A DNA stretch of 64,000 nucleotides from an uncultured bacterium (lineage in GTDB: Bacteria > Bacillota > Limnochordia > DTU080 > JAAYLA01). This document shows positions 23,919 through 33,223 of this stretch, piece after piece. The notes below the pieces were generated by a model. That model was given only the letters and a program-made list of their open reading frames with translations, made no database searches and had not been told where the DNA came from. The DNA is taken from the NCBI GenBank assembly GCA_937983075.1, contig CALKAQ010000062.1:47204-111203 (forward strand). Reading direction: 5' to 3'. The position numbers were made by a program, and so were the translations under genes. How positions within the stretch are numbered: the stretch's first letter is position 1; each line of letters begins with the position of its first letter.

Positions 23919-24878
23919 TTATACGTTTTCAACTTCTCCACTGTCAAGACGCCCCAAACGCTCGCCTACCTCGACACGATGCCCGTTGCAAAACGCGTCG
24001 GCAGTCAGGCGCTTGCCGTTCTCCGGTTGCAGCTCGGTCAGTAAAAGGATGCCCTCCCCCGTCTGAACGTGTATGGCATTTTTTTCAACGGCCACAATCT
24101 CACCGGGTTCTGCACCGGAAACTCGGTCGTCCACTTGGGAACGCCATATTTTGAGACGCTTGCCCCTGAAATAGGTATACGCACCGGGACGAGGCCGTAG
24201 GCCTCGGATCACGTTGTGCAGCTGGAACGCGGGGAGCTGCCAATTCAAGCGCTCGTCTTCGGGCCCGATTTTCGGTGCGTACGTCGCCGCCGTATGATCT
24301 TGAGGTATGCGTGGCGCCGTCCCTTGCTCCAGTGCGGCCAACGTATCCACCAGAAGTCGGGCGCCGATCGCGGCGAGCCGGTCGTGCAAGCTGCCGCTGT
24401 CCTCATCAGGTTCAATCGTCACCCGTTGCTGCAAAATGATGTCGCCGGCGTCCATTTCTTCACTCAAAAACATGGTGGTGACACCGGTTTCGATTCGCCC
24501 GTCCATGATCGCTCGCTGAATCGGGGCGGCGCCACGGTACTCCGGCAACAAAGAAGGGTGCACGTTGATGCAGCCAAACCGCCCGAGGTTGAGAATGGAT
24601 GGAGGCAACATGGCTCCAAACGCGACCACGCAGGCAGCGTCGGGCCGCAGCGACTCGAGCTTGGCTTGAACGTCGGGATCACGCATGCTCGTCGGCTGTA
24701 CGACTTCAAGCCCGCGTGCAAGTGCTTCTTGTTTAACGGGCGGAGCCTGCAGCTGCTTGCCACGACCGGCAGGGCGATCGGGCTGCGTGACAACGAGCAC
24801 GACGTCGTGGCCAGCTTCGACGACAGCCTGAAGTGACGGGACTGCGAATTGCGGCGTCCCCATAAAAACGATACGCAT
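23919..24878 (-). CDS. fmt: Methionyl-tRNA formyltransferase
   Basis: Fmt formylates initiator Met-tRNA using 10-formyl-tetrahydrofolate. The 319-aa protein begins MRIVFMGTPQFAVPSL, has the catalytic SLLPEYRGAAPIQRAI (family consensus HxSLLPxxRG; here NVHPSLLPEYRGAAP) near residue 110, and the C-terminal OB-like tRNA-binding domain. Its ATG overlaps the def stop by one base (TAATG), giving coupled translation of deformylase and formyltransferase. Confidence 0.96.
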   Translation of the reverse strand: MRIVFMGTPQFAVPSLQAVVEAGHDVVLVVTQPDRPAGRGKQLQAPPVKQEALARGLEVVQPTSMRDPDVQAKLESLRPDAACVVAFGAMLPPSILNLGRFGCINVHPSLLPEYRGAAPIQRAIMDGRIETGVTTMFLSEEMDAGDIILQQRVTIEPDEDSGSLHDRLAAIGARLLVDTLAALEQGTAPRIPQDHTAATYAPKIGPEDERLNWQLPAFQLHNVIRGLRPRPGAYTYFRGKRLKIWRSQVDDRVSGAEPGEIVAVEKNAIHVQTGEGILLLTELQPENGKRLTADAFCNGHRVEVGERLGRLDSGEVENV

Positions 24879-25423
24879 TAACTTTGTTCGGCCTCCTTGC
24901 CGATATTCGTGTTCCCCGCGTCGTTCTCGGACGAAGCCGCGGTCTCGTTTTCATCGCTCTCATCGGCTTCAGCGTCTCGGGCAATTCCCGTTGCCTTGTC
25001 AATAAACAAGATGCCGTCCAAATGATCGATCTCATGCTGCAACGCACGAGCCAACCAGCCTTGGGCATCCACCTTCTTGGGTTTTCCCTTCGCATCCAAT
25101 CCGGTGACGACAACCCGTTCGTAGCGTTCTACGTAGCCGTAGACCCCTGGAATGCTCAGGCACCCTTCCCGGTCGATGACCGACCCTTCACCGTGGACCA
25201 GCTCCGGGTTGACCAAACAAATCGGACCTTCACCGACATCGACCACAATCAGCCGTTCCGAAATGCCGATTTGAGGTGCGGCCAACCCCACACCGTCAGC
25301 GGCATACATCGTATCCAACATGTCCTGCAGCAGCTTCGTCACCCTTTTGGTTACTTTCGGTACCGGCTTTGCTTTTTGTCGTAGTACGGGATCCCCTTCC
25401 AGCCTGATTTGCAGAACTGCCAA
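24878..25423 (-). CDS. def: Peptide deformylase
   Basis: Def removes the formyl group from nascent proteins. The 181-aa protein has all three catalytic motifs: GVGLAAPQI near residue 45, EGCLSIPG near residue 91, and QHEIDHLDG near residue 133. The last 35 residues are an acidic, low-complexity tail rich in Glu, Ala and Asn, beyond the usual end of the family. TTG start. It lies 71 bp after priA. Confidence 0.96.
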   Translation of the reverse strand: MAVLQIRLEGDPVLRQKAKPVPKVTKRVTKLLQDMLDTMYAADGVGLAAPQIGISERLIVVDVGEGPICLVNPELVHGEGSVIDREGCLSIPGVYGYVERYERVVVTGLDAKGKPKKVDAQGWLARALQHEIDHLDGILFIDKATGIARDAEADESDENETAASSENDAGNTNIGKEAEQS

Positions 25424-25494
25424 TGCCTTTCATCCCTTTCCCTCATCCAAATAGGCTAAGAAGCTGCCTGTACTGTACAATAATCTTCCGCTGC

Positions 25495-27753
25495 TTACAA
25501 GAGCGAAACAGCGCCGATATCGACAGCCACAGCGACTTCCGCGTCGCGCTGCGCTACCGCCTGCAGCCCGGCTTCAGCACCCTTGCGAACCGTGTCCGTG
25601 TCTCCTTTGATCAATAGATGCCAGCGGTGTTTTCCTTTCAGTTTTTCCAAAGGAGCGGCGGACGGGCCGACGAGCTGCTCCGGCGAATTCAGGACGGACA
25701 TGCACCCTTTGGCAGCTTGTTTCGCTGTAGAAGCCACTTTGTGCTGGTCCTCGCCCCAGACAAGGATGCGCGCCAGCTCGGCATATGGTGGATAGCTGGT
25801 TTGTTGGCGATACTCAAGTTCCTGGCTTGCGAATCCCACATAATCGTGGGCTGCAGCGGCCCGAATGGCGTAATGATCAGGAGAATATGTCTGGAGGAAT
25901 ACACGTCCTGCGGTGTCCCCACGCCCCGCTCGTCCGGCGACTTGGGCCAAAAGCTGAAAGGTACGCTCCGCAGCGCGAAAATCGGGGAAATGCAGTGCAA
26001 TATCCGCGTTCAGCACCCCGACCACCGTGACCCCAGGAAAATCGTGACCTTTAGCGATCATTTGCGTGCCGATGAGAATATCCGCCTCTCCAGCGGCAAA
26101 ACGGCGCAAAATGTCATAATGAGCCCCTTTGCGCGCCGTCGTGTCACGATCCATCCGCAGGACGCGCGCTGCCGGAAACGCCTTGCTCACTTCGAGCTCA
26201 ACTCGCTGAGTCCCCGCGCCGAACGGGCGCAAATACGGGCCTTTGCACTGTGGACATGCCGTCAGCACACTCGTTTCATATCCACAGTAATGACAACAAA
26301 GGCGCAAGGGCTGCTGATGATACGTGAGGCTTACCTCGCATGCGTGGCAACGCGGCACGGCCCCACATTCGCGGCACAAAAGAAAGGAAGCATAGCCCCG
26401 CCGATTGAGCAGCAAGATGGCCTGCTCACGCCGAGCCAACGCTTCATGCAGCGCAGCCGTGAGCGAGCGGCTGAACATCGTCCGGTTGCCTGCGAGCAAT
26501 TCCTCTCGCATGTCGACGATTTCGGTGGCCGGCAAAGATCGCCCGCCAATGCGCTCAGGCAGGACAACGTAGTCGATGCGTTTGCTGCGGACCATGTGAT
26601 ACGTTTCCAGGGACGGCGTGGCACTGCCTAAAAGCAGCACTCCCCCTAGGGACTGCATACGCAGCCGCTGCTCCGCAACTTCACGTGCGTGATAGCGCGG
26701 CGCCTCTTCTTGCTTATACGAAGCCTCATGCTCTTCGTCAATAATGATCAAACCGAGGCGTCCGGCAGGAGCGAAGATTGCGGAGCGAGCCCCGATGACC
26801 ACATCGACCTCCCCGCTCCGAATGCGCTGCCATTCATCGTAGCGCTCTCCGCTGCCCAAAGCGCTGTGCAAGACGGCGACCTTGTCGCCAAAGCGTTTGC
26901 GGAAGCGATCGACGGTTTGCGGGGTCAGTGAAATTTCAGGCACCAAAACGATGGCTTGGCGCCCACGCTGAATCGCTTCCCCGATCGCTTGCAAATACAC
27001 TTCAGTTTTTCCACTGCCGGTGACCCCGTGGAGGAGGATCGATGTAAACGAACGCTTGTCTAAAGCCGCGACAACCGCATCGACGGCTCGCTGCTGATCC
27101 GGTGTGAGCACCGGACGTTCCGCTGCCGTACCGGGCATGTTTTGCACGCCCGGGAGCCTCAGGCGGCGTACAGTTTCATAGCGAAGATAGCCTTTGCCTT
27201 CCAGTGCGCGCAGCGGCCCGTACCCCGCGGACACCGCCATTTGAGCTGCCGGTATGGGGCCGTCGGCGTGCAGCAACCGGCGCAGAACTTCGGCTTGCCG
27301 CGGCGCCCGCTTCTCCAAGCCGTCTGCAATGCGGCGCGCCTCATCGGGCGGAATGGCGAGAGAAACGCCTTGAACCGTTCGTTCTTGAACCGGCCTCCGG
27401 CGTCGCCGTGAGCTTCCGGGCGGCAAAAAACATTGCAGCGCTTGCACACGCAAGCACAAATAGCGCTCGGCCATCCATTCGGCGACGGCAACCTCGGCTT
27501 CAGTAAAGGCCGGTTCCTCTTCGACGAGTTCGATGATATCTCTCGGACGAACGACGTCGGGTGCGTCGGACGTCAGCCCTACGACGAACCCTTCCACACG
27601 TTGGCGCGGGCCGAACGGTACATACACCCGATGTCCGACTCGCAATTTGGTCTGCAAAAATGCGGGGATACGGTAATGAAACGGATGGTCGACTTCAGCG
27701 ACACGCACATCGACGACTACTTCAGCCCATGTCGCTCTGTCTCGTTCCGTCAA
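25495..27753 (-). CDS. priA: Primosomal replication restart helicase PriA
   Basis: PriA recognises forked DNA and reloads the replicative helicase. The 752-aa protein has an N-terminal 3'-end-binding domain (AEVVVDVRVAEVDHPFHYRIP), then helicase motifs GVTGSGKTEVYLQ, IIDEEHEASYKQ (DEEH box), and QVAGRAGRGD. Paired CxxC zinc motifs occur mid-protein (CRECG...CHAC...CHYCG...CPQC). TTG at 27753 is favoured (GAGAGGAG upstream); a TTG 36 bp further up lacks a ribosome binding site. In Bacillus coaBC lies between rpoZ and priA; here it is absent. Confidence 0.95.
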   Translation of the reverse strand: MTERDRATWAEVVVDVRVAEVDHPFHYRIPAFLQTKLRVGHRVYVPFGPRQRVEGFVVGLTSDAPDVVRPRDIIELVEEEPAFTEAEVAVAEWMAERYLCLRVQALQCFLPPGSSRRRRRPVQERTVQGVSLAIPPDEARRIADGLEKRAPRQAEVLRRLLHADGPIPAAQMAVSAGYGPLRALEGKGYLRYETVRRLRLPGVQNMPGTAAERPVLTPDQQRAVDAVVAALDKRSFTSILLHGVTGSGKTEVYLQAIGEAIQRGRQAIVLVPEISLTPQTVDRFRKRFGDKVAVLHSALGSGERYDEWQRIRSGEVDVVIGARSAIFAPAGRLGLIIIDEEHEASYKQEEAPRYHAREVAEQRLRMQSLGGVLLLGSATPSLETYHMVRSKRIDYVVLPERIGGRSLPATEIVDMREELLAGNRTMFSRSLTAALHEALARREQAILLLNRRGYASFLLCRECGAVPRCHACEVSLTYHQQPLRLCCHYCGYETSVLTACPQCKGPYLRPFGAGTQRVELEVSKAFPAARVLRMDRDTTARKGAHYDILRRFAAGEADILIGTQMIAKGHDFPGVTVVGVLNADIALHFPDFRAAERTFQLLAQVAGRAGRGDTAGRVFLQTYSPDHYAIRAAAAHDYVGFASQELEYRQQTSYPPYAELARILVWGEDQHKVASTAKQAAKGCMSVLNSPEQLVGPSAAPLEKLKGKHRWHLLIKGDTDTVRKGAEAGLQAVAQRDAEVAVAVDIGAVSLL

Positions 27754-27885
27754 CTTCGGTGGAATCTCCTCTCGCCCTTGGTCAGCCAACTATACGGTGG
27801 CATTGCCCGTGGGAAACCGTAGGCTGCTGAGAGCCGAGTTTCCCACATTCACCGCCAGATGCCGAAAGCCAGCAAGGGTAGCCTC

Positions 27886-28098
27886 TTACTTGATTCCACC
27901 GGTTCGAGTGCGTTCGTAGCGGAGTTTTCCGTTGGCTAGCTCATGGAGGGCGATGGTAACGGGGCGATCCGAGTCAACCTCGACCAGCGGACGGCTGCCT
28001 TCGAGAATTTGGCGCGCACGCTTGGCGGCGGCCACGACAAGGGTGTAACGACTGTCAACGCGTTCCCTTAATACGTCGATCGGCGGTTGGTTCATCAT
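27886..28098 (-). CDS. rpoZ: RNA polymerase omega subunit
   Basis: A 70-aa omega subunit that helps RNA polymerase assembly. The sequence DVLRERVDSRYTLVVAAAKRARQI is the conserved core, followed by the P-V-IAL-E-ANGKLRY segment. Its start overlaps the gmk stop by 4 bp (ATGATG within the gmk end), the typical gmk-rpoZ arrangement. Confidence 0.95.
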   Translation of the reverse strand: MMNQPPIDVLRERVDSRYTLVVAAAKRARQILEGSRPLVEVDSDRPVTIALHELANGKLRYERTRTGGIK

Positions 28099-28724
28099 GT
28101 CAGCCGCATTCCTCCCTCTAAATACTTTGACAGCAGCACATCCTTTTCCAGGCGCGAAACCCGGTTTTTCTCGGCCCGGATGACAGCCTCGAGCGCCCTC
28201 GCTGCCTTTTGAATGTCATCATTCAAGATCCAATAATCATAGTATGAGATCGCCTGCAACTCTTCAAGTGCCGCTTCAAGCCTTAAGGAAATCGCATCTT
28301 CGCCTTCAGTGCCTCTGTTGATGAGCCGATTCCGCAGCTCAGCAATCGAAGGCGGCAACACAAAGACAAACACGCCGTCAGGCATACTGGCCTTGATCTG
28401 CTTTGCCCCCTGGATGTCAATGTCGGTAATGACGATTTGACCTTGTTCCAGACATTCTTCAACAAACCGCCGTTCCGTGCCGTAACGATAACCGCAAAAT
28501 TCGGCCCATTCGAGGAACCGGTTCTCCTCGATGAGTCGATCGAACTCCCCATCGTCGACGAAATAATAATCGACCCCATGTTTTTCACCCGGTCGGGGTG
28601 GTCGGGTCGTTACAGATACGGAGTAGCGCAGGTCGGGTATAAGAGGCAGCACGGCGTTGAGAAGTGTGTTCTTGCCCGCCCCTGACGGGCCGCTGATCAC
28701 CACCAAAAACCCACGACTTCTCAC
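28095..28724 (-). CDS. gmk: Guanylate kinase
   Basis: Gmk phosphorylates GMP to GDP. The 209-aa protein has Walker A GPSGAGKNTLLNA near residue 12 (family usually GKGT/GKST), the GMP-binding SVTTRPPRPGEKHGVDYYF block, and the lid with NRGTEGEDAISLRL. GTG start with a GGAGGACAAGG ribosome binding site. It stands between remA and rpoZ as in Bacillus. Confidence 0.96.
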   Translation of the reverse strand: MRSRGFLVVISGPSGAGKNTLLNAVLPLIPDLRYSVSVTTRPPRPGEKHGVDYYFVDDGEFDRLIEENRFLEWAEFCGYRYGTERRFVEECLEQGQIVITDIDIQGAKQIKASMPDGVFVFVLPPSIAELRNRLINRGTEGEDAISLRLEAALEELQAISYYDYWILNDDIQKAARALEAVIRAEKNRVSRLEKDVLLSKYLEGGMRLT

Positions 28725-28771
28725 CCTTGTCCTCCATTCTCTACATCTACTTTACCACATGTTGCAACCAA

Positions 28772-29047
28772 TCAGTCATCCAAATCGGCGGAATTTGCAG
28801 CCTGATCGCGACCGGCAAGGCGGTGAGCGACCGTTTCAGGCTGCACGGCGGACAAAATCACGTGATTGGAATCGGTGATAATAACAGCACGCGTCCGCCT
28901 GCCGTACGTCGCATCGATTAAACGTCCTCTGTCACGCCCTTCCTGTACGATACGCTTGATCGGGGCGGATTCGGGGCTGACGATCGATATGATGCGATTG
29001 GCGGCAACAATGTTGCCGAAACCGATGTTGATCAGTCGGATCTCCAT
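28772..29047 (-). CDS. remA: RemA-family (DUF370) DNA-binding regulator
   Basis: RemA forms oligomeric rings that wrap DNA and activates biofilm matrix and osmoprotection genes in Bacillus. The first 75 residues match the family ([28 protein letters not shown] then [32 protein letters not shown]). The order yicC-remA-gmk is standard, here with the IHF-like gene in between. Confidence 0.93.
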   Translation of the reverse strand: MEIRLINIGFGNIVAANRIISIVSPESAPIKRIVQEGRDRGRLIDATYGRRTRAVIITDSNHVILSAVQPETVAHRLAGRDQAANSADLDD

Positions 29048-29094
29048 AAAGCCGGGATAAGCTCCCTTCTGCTACGGCGTTGGCTGAGCCTATA

Positions 29095-29406
29095 TCATGA
29101 TTCCAATCGTTGCACAAGCTCGGCCTTCTGCCGCTTGCCCAAACCCTGAACGCGTCGATTCGGCGGAATGCCCAAATCTTCCATGATTCGAGCCGCCGTT
29201 ACTTTCCCGACTTGTGGCAATGACGTGAGCAAGTATTGCACGCGCATGCGCCCGATCGCCTCGTCATCGACACGCTCAAGCACGGCTGCAAGCGACAGTT
29301 CACCGCATTTTAATTGCTCCCGGATGCGAGCACGACGGGTCCGCAATTCAACCGCCTTTTGGAGCGCCTGCCTGCGTTGTTCGTCAGTCAGCTGCGGCAA
29401 CCCCAT
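29095..29406 (-). CDS. Integration host factor, actinobacterial type (mIHF-like)
   Basis: This 103-aa protein closely follows the mIHF family of Actinobacteria: MGLPQLTDEQRRQALQKA at the N-terminus, a LKCGELSLAAVLE helix, then the helix-two-turn-helix core LLTSLPQVGKVTAARIMEDLG and RVQGLGKRQ. These proteins bind and bend DNA and organise the nucleoid in mycobacteria and Streptomyces. In Actinobacteria the gene also lies next to gmk and rpoZ, as here. It is not related to the IhfA/IhfB (HU) fold. It lies 48 bp upstream of remA, another nucleoid-type DNA binder. Confidence 0.85.
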   Translation of the reverse strand: MGLPQLTDEQRRQALQKAVELRTRRARIREQLKCGELSLAAVLERVDDEAIGRMRVQYLLTSLPQVGKVTAARIMEDLGIPPNRRVQGLGKRQKAELVQRLES

Positions 29407-29427
29407 GGGCCTACCCCCTTGTCGACC

Positions 29428-30306
29428 TCATTCGACGTTCTGCACTTGCTCCCGAACTTTTTCGATCTCGCTCTTGATCGCTACGACATGATTGCTGATT
29501 TCCGTATCATTCGCTTTGCTGCCGATCGTGTTGATTTCACGATTGAGCTCCTGAAGCAAAAAATCGAGTTTGCGGCCCACTGCAGAGCCACTTTGACAAG
29601 AAGCAAGAAATTCTTGAACGTGACTGCGTGCCCGCACGATTTCTTCGGAAATATCCGCCCTTTCTGCAAAAAGGACGACCTCAGCCGCTATGCGGTCCGG
29701 ATCGATGGAAACGTCATTCTGCCACTCAGCGACCCTGCGTTGGAGCCGTTCGTGGTAGAGTTGGACGACTTCGGGGGCTCGTTGGGCGATTTGCTGCAAC
29801 GCTCCGTCAATCCATTGAATTCGGGCAGAAATGTCGCTGGCCAGTCGTTCGCCTTCAGAACGACGCATTTCCACCAATTTGTCCAACGTGCTCTGCAATG
29901 CAAACTCAAACGAAGGCCAGACCGTTTCGACGTCAACCTCTTCTTCGGTTACGCGAATAATGTCGGGAAGGGTTACGAGGGTATCGACGGAGAGACGCCC
30001 TTCAAGATCAGCAATCTTTCTTGCTTCTTGTATTGCGTCCATATAGTTTCGGAGCAACTCCGTATCTAGGCTCATCGTTCGCCTTTTGCCGGAGAATTCC
30101 TCCACCAAAACGAAAATTTCTATTCGCCCACGGGCGACCCGTTCGGACACCACTCGCCGCACTCGTTCTTCAAGTGCCATGTAAGGCCGAGGCAGCCGAA
30201 TCGAAATATCGAGATAACGGTGGTTGACGCTGCGCGCTTCGCAACGTACCCTGCGTTCGTCATCCTCGTACACGGCGGATCCATAACCCGTCATACTGCT
30301 TAACAT
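29428..30306 (-). CDS. yicC: YicC/YloC family endoribonuclease
   Basis: A 292-aa protein of the YicC family, reported as an endoribonuclease involved in small-RNA decay. It starts MLSSMTGYGSA and has the conserved EARSVNHRYLDISIRLPR block. The C-terminal DUF1732 part reads KLDFLLQELNREINTIGSKAND. ATG 30306 follows a G-rich ribosome binding site (AGGGGGGG); the longer frame is less likely. It heads the remA-gmk-rpoZ-priA operon. Confidence 0.93.
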   Translation of the reverse strand: MLSSMTGYGSAVYEDDERRVRCEARSVNHRYLDISIRLPRPYMALEERVRRVVSERVARGRIEIFVLVEEFSGKRRTMSLDTELLRNYMDAIQEARKIADLEGRLSVDTLVTLPDIIRVTEEEVDVETVWPSFEFALQSTLDKLVEMRRSEGERLASDISARIQWIDGALQQIAQRAPEVVQLYHERLQRRVAEWQNDVSIDPDRIAAEVVLFAERADISEEIVRARSHVQEFLASCQSGSAVGRKLDFLLQELNREINTIGSKANDTEISNHVVAIKSEIEKVREQVQNVE

Positions 30307-30362
30307 GCTGGCCCCCCCTAGCTCGGCCATATTCTAACACCGAGGCCAGGGGGAAGTAAATG

Positions 30363-33119
30363 CTATCCCACACGCACCACCGAAAACCGTCGGATAAAGC
30401 GTTGGCGCAAAAATGTGACCATATAGCTGAGCACCTGCCCCCAAGCCGAGAAAATCCCGACGAGCACCCAGTCGTACCAGCTCAACGGCACCGTGCGGAA
30501 AACCGCCGTGACCGGAGGCCAATAGATCACCGCCAGCTGCATCGCAAACGAAATGATCACCGCGCCGACAAGGTAGCGATTGCCCAAGATGCCGGCCTCA
30601 ATCGCCGTACGGTGTTCCGAACGGCAACTAAAAGCGAAAAGCAGCTGCGATGTCACCAGCGTGGTGAACGCAATGGTGCGCGCCCAATCGATCGCTTCGG
30701 GACGCAGCCATATGGCTGCAACAAACGCTGCCACCGTAGAACCGCCGATCATCAAGCCGCTGAACAGGATCTTCCAATGCAAGCGGCGAGAAAAAATGCC
30801 TTCGTCCGCAGGGCGCGGCGGTCGGTTCATGATGTCTTTTTCCGGCGGATCGATGCCCAAGGCGAGTGCGGGCAAGCCGTCCGTCACTAAATTCATCCAC
30901 AAAATTTGCAACGGCTGCAGCGGCAAGGGGAGCCCGACCAACACCGCTGCGAGCATCGCAAAAACCTCGCCTGCGTTGCATCCGAGCAAATAACGGATAA
31001 ACTTGCGGATGTTTTCGTAGATTCCACGGCCTTCTTCGACGGCTGCCACGATGGTCGCAAAATTGTCATCGGCAAGCACCAACGCGGACGCCTCTTTGGT
31101 AACGTCTGCCCCGGTTTTCCCCATGCTGATGCCGATATCCGCTTCTTTGACCGCAGGAGCGTCATTCACGCCGTCCCCCGTCATGGCTACGATTTCACCC
31201 GCCTGACGGAGCGCACGGACGATGCGAAGCTTGTGTTTGGGTGAGACTCGGGCAAAACATCTCGTGGTCTCTAAGCAGCGTGACAATGCCTTGTCGTCCA
31301 TCGCCTCGATTTCACGCCCGGTGACCACCGAATCGCTCGAGCCGAGCAGATGAACCATCCGCCCGATTGCAAGCGCCGTTGCGGGATGATCTCCGGTCAA
31401 CATGATGGTACGAATGCCGGCACGATGGGCACGCATGATGGCCGCTTTCACTTCGTCACGCGGCGGATCGAGCATGGCAGCAAGACCGACAAACGTCAAT
31501 CCGCTTTCTGCTGCCTCCAACCCCGTTTCCTTAGCAGGAACCTGACGATAAGCAAAAGCAAGTACACGCAGCGCTTGCTCGGCGTACGCCTCGGTTTGAC
31601 GTTCAATCCGTCGCCGCATCGCCGCGGTCAACGGCTGCGATTCACCGTTGATTTGATAATGGGTGCACTGCTGCAAAACCGCAGCGGGCGCCCCTTTCAC
31701 CAACGAAAGATAACGGCGGCCATCCCTGACGATGACACTCATCCGTCTGCGCGCCGGATCAAAGGGATGCTCCAACAAAACCGGATATCTGCGCTCGAGA
31801 TGTTCCCGCTGAAGTCCTCCTTTTAAGCCGGCGACCAACAGCGCTCCCTCCGTCGGGTCTCCAGACACACGCCACGCATTGGCGCCGTGCTTCGACTTCT
31901 TCTTGCTGGCCTTGTTTTCGTCGCTCGGCATGACTTCCGAAGCATTGCACAGTACGCCGATACGCAACGCCAATTCCATGTCGGGATGTTCACGCGGATC
32001 GATAGGACGCTGATCAGGCATTTTGAACGAACCGACAGGCTCGTACCCGATGCCGGTAACATGAACCTCCGTGTCGTCGGGCATGTAAAGTCGCGTCAAC
32101 GTCATTTCGTTTTTCGTCAACGTCCCGGTTTTGTCGGTGCAGATTACGGTAGCACAGCCGAGTGTTTCGACCGATGGCAGGCGACGCACGATGGCGTTTC
32201 GTCGGATCATGCGCTGTACGCCGAGCGCGAGTGAAGCGGTGACTACGGCAGGCAAGCCTTCCGGAATTGCCGCGACGGCCAGGCTGACGCCGATCAAAAA
32301 CATCATGTAGAGCGGCAGACCGCGAGCAATTCCGCCCAGCACGATAGACAAAACGAGAACGGCGCAGACCAGTACAAGCCATTTGCCGAGCTGCTGCAAC
32401 CGTCGCTGCAATGGTGTGGCTTCTTCTTCGCTGCTGCGGATCATCTCGGCGATTTCGCCGATCTGCGTATTCATTCCGGTCGCGGTAACCAAAACCCGTG
32501 CTCGTCCCCGGGTGACCGCCGTGCCCATGTACACCATGTTGGCTCGATCAGCGGGTTCCTCCGCTTCGGTGCCTTGGTGCGCTGCGTCTTTCCGAACAGG
32601 AATCGATTCCCCGGTGAAAGGACTCTGATCGACCTCGAGTGACATGCTCCACAGCAGCCGGCCGTCGGCAGGTATGCGATCTCCGCTTTTGATGAGCAAT
32701 ATATCGCCCGGGACGATGGTATCGGCCCCGATTTGCTGCCGTTTTCCATCCCGAATGACCGTGGCCGTCGGCGCCGTAAGTTCTTTCAAAGCCTCAAGGG
32801 AACGTTCCGCACGGTATTCCTGGATGAAACCGAAAACGGCGTTCAATGCCAGAATAGCCCCGATGGCGATCGCATCGACCGTCTCCCCGAGAAAGAAGGA
32901 GATGGCCCCGGCACCCAGCAGCACGAGCACCATAAAATCAGAAAACTGATTGAAAAACAATCGGAGAGGATGGACGCGCGGACGTCCCGCAAGAAGATTT
33001 CTGCCGAACTCCTCCAGGCGCCGCTTGGCCTCATCACTAGTGAGACCCCGCGCCGGATCGGTTTTCAGCCGCTTGGAGCAGACATCCGTTGAGCTAACGT
33101 GCCAGGGGAAGCCTTTCAT
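30363..33119 (-). CDS. yloB: P-type (P2A) calcium-transporting ATPase
   Basis: A 918-aa SERCA-like Ca2+ pump. In order: N-terminal cation ATPase domain, TGES actuator motif (FTGESIPVR), PEGLP in M4 (AAIPEGLPAVVT), phosphorylation motif CTDKTGTLTKNEMT, KGAP in the nucleotide domain, and TGDGVNDAPAVKEADIG. M5 reads CNAGEVF and M6 NLVTDGLPALALG, keeping the Asn/Glu and Asn/Asp calcium ligands of SERCA site II. In Bacillus yloB likewise adjoins yicC and is expressed during sporulation. It probably exports Ca2+ or loads it into the forespore, though this is inferred. Confidence 0.93.
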   Translation of the reverse strand: MKGFPWHVSSTDVCSKRLKTDPARGLTSDEAKRRLEEFGRNLLAGRPRVHPLRLFFNQFSDFMVLVLLGAGAISFFLGETVDAIAIGAILALNAVFGFIQEYRAERSLEALKELTAPTATVIRDGKRQQIGADTIVPGDILLIKSGDRIPADGRLLWSMSLEVDQSPFTGESIPVRKDAAHQGTEAEEPADRANMVYMGTAVTRGRARVLVTATGMNTQIGEIAEMIRSSEEEATPLQRRLQQLGKWLVLVCAVLVLSIVLGGIARGLPLYMMFLIGVSLAVAAIPEGLPAVVTASLALGVQRMIRRNAIVRRLPSVETLGCATVICTDKTGTLTKNEMTLTRLYMPDDTEVHVTGIGYEPVGSFKMPDQRPIDPREHPDMELALRIGVLCNASEVMPSDENKASKKKSKHGANAWRVSGDPTEGALLVAGLKGGLQREHLERRYPVLLEHPFDPARRRMSVIVRDGRRYLSLVKGAPAAVLQQCTHYQINGESQPLTAAMRRRIERQTEAYAEQALRVLAFAYRQVPAKETGLEAAESGLTFVGLAAMLDPPRDEVKAAIMRAHRAGIRTIMLTGDHPATALAIGRMVHLLGSSDSVVTGREIEAMDDKALSRCLETTRCFARVSPKHKLRIVRALRQAGEIVAMTGDGVNDAPAVKEADIGISMGKTGADVTKEASALVLADDNFATIVAAVEEGRGIYENIRKFIRYLLGCNAGEVFAMLAAVLVGLPLPLQPLQILWMNLVTDGLPALALGIDPPEKDIMNRPPRPADEGIFSRRLHWKILFSGLMIGGSTVAAFVAAIWLRPEAIDWARTIAFTTLVTSQLLFAFSCRSEHRTAIEAGILGNRYLVGAVIISFAMQLAVIYWPPVTAVFRTVPLSWYDWVLVGIFSAWGQVLSYMVTFLRQRFIRRFSVVRVG

Positions 33120-33223
33120 ACCTGGGGAATCACCTCAGCTTGACCTAAAATCTTGCTTCCCCATTCGTATGAAGCAACCAAGCTGGTCATGCCTTCTTTT
33201 GAGAGCGATTCCCCAAATGTCAA

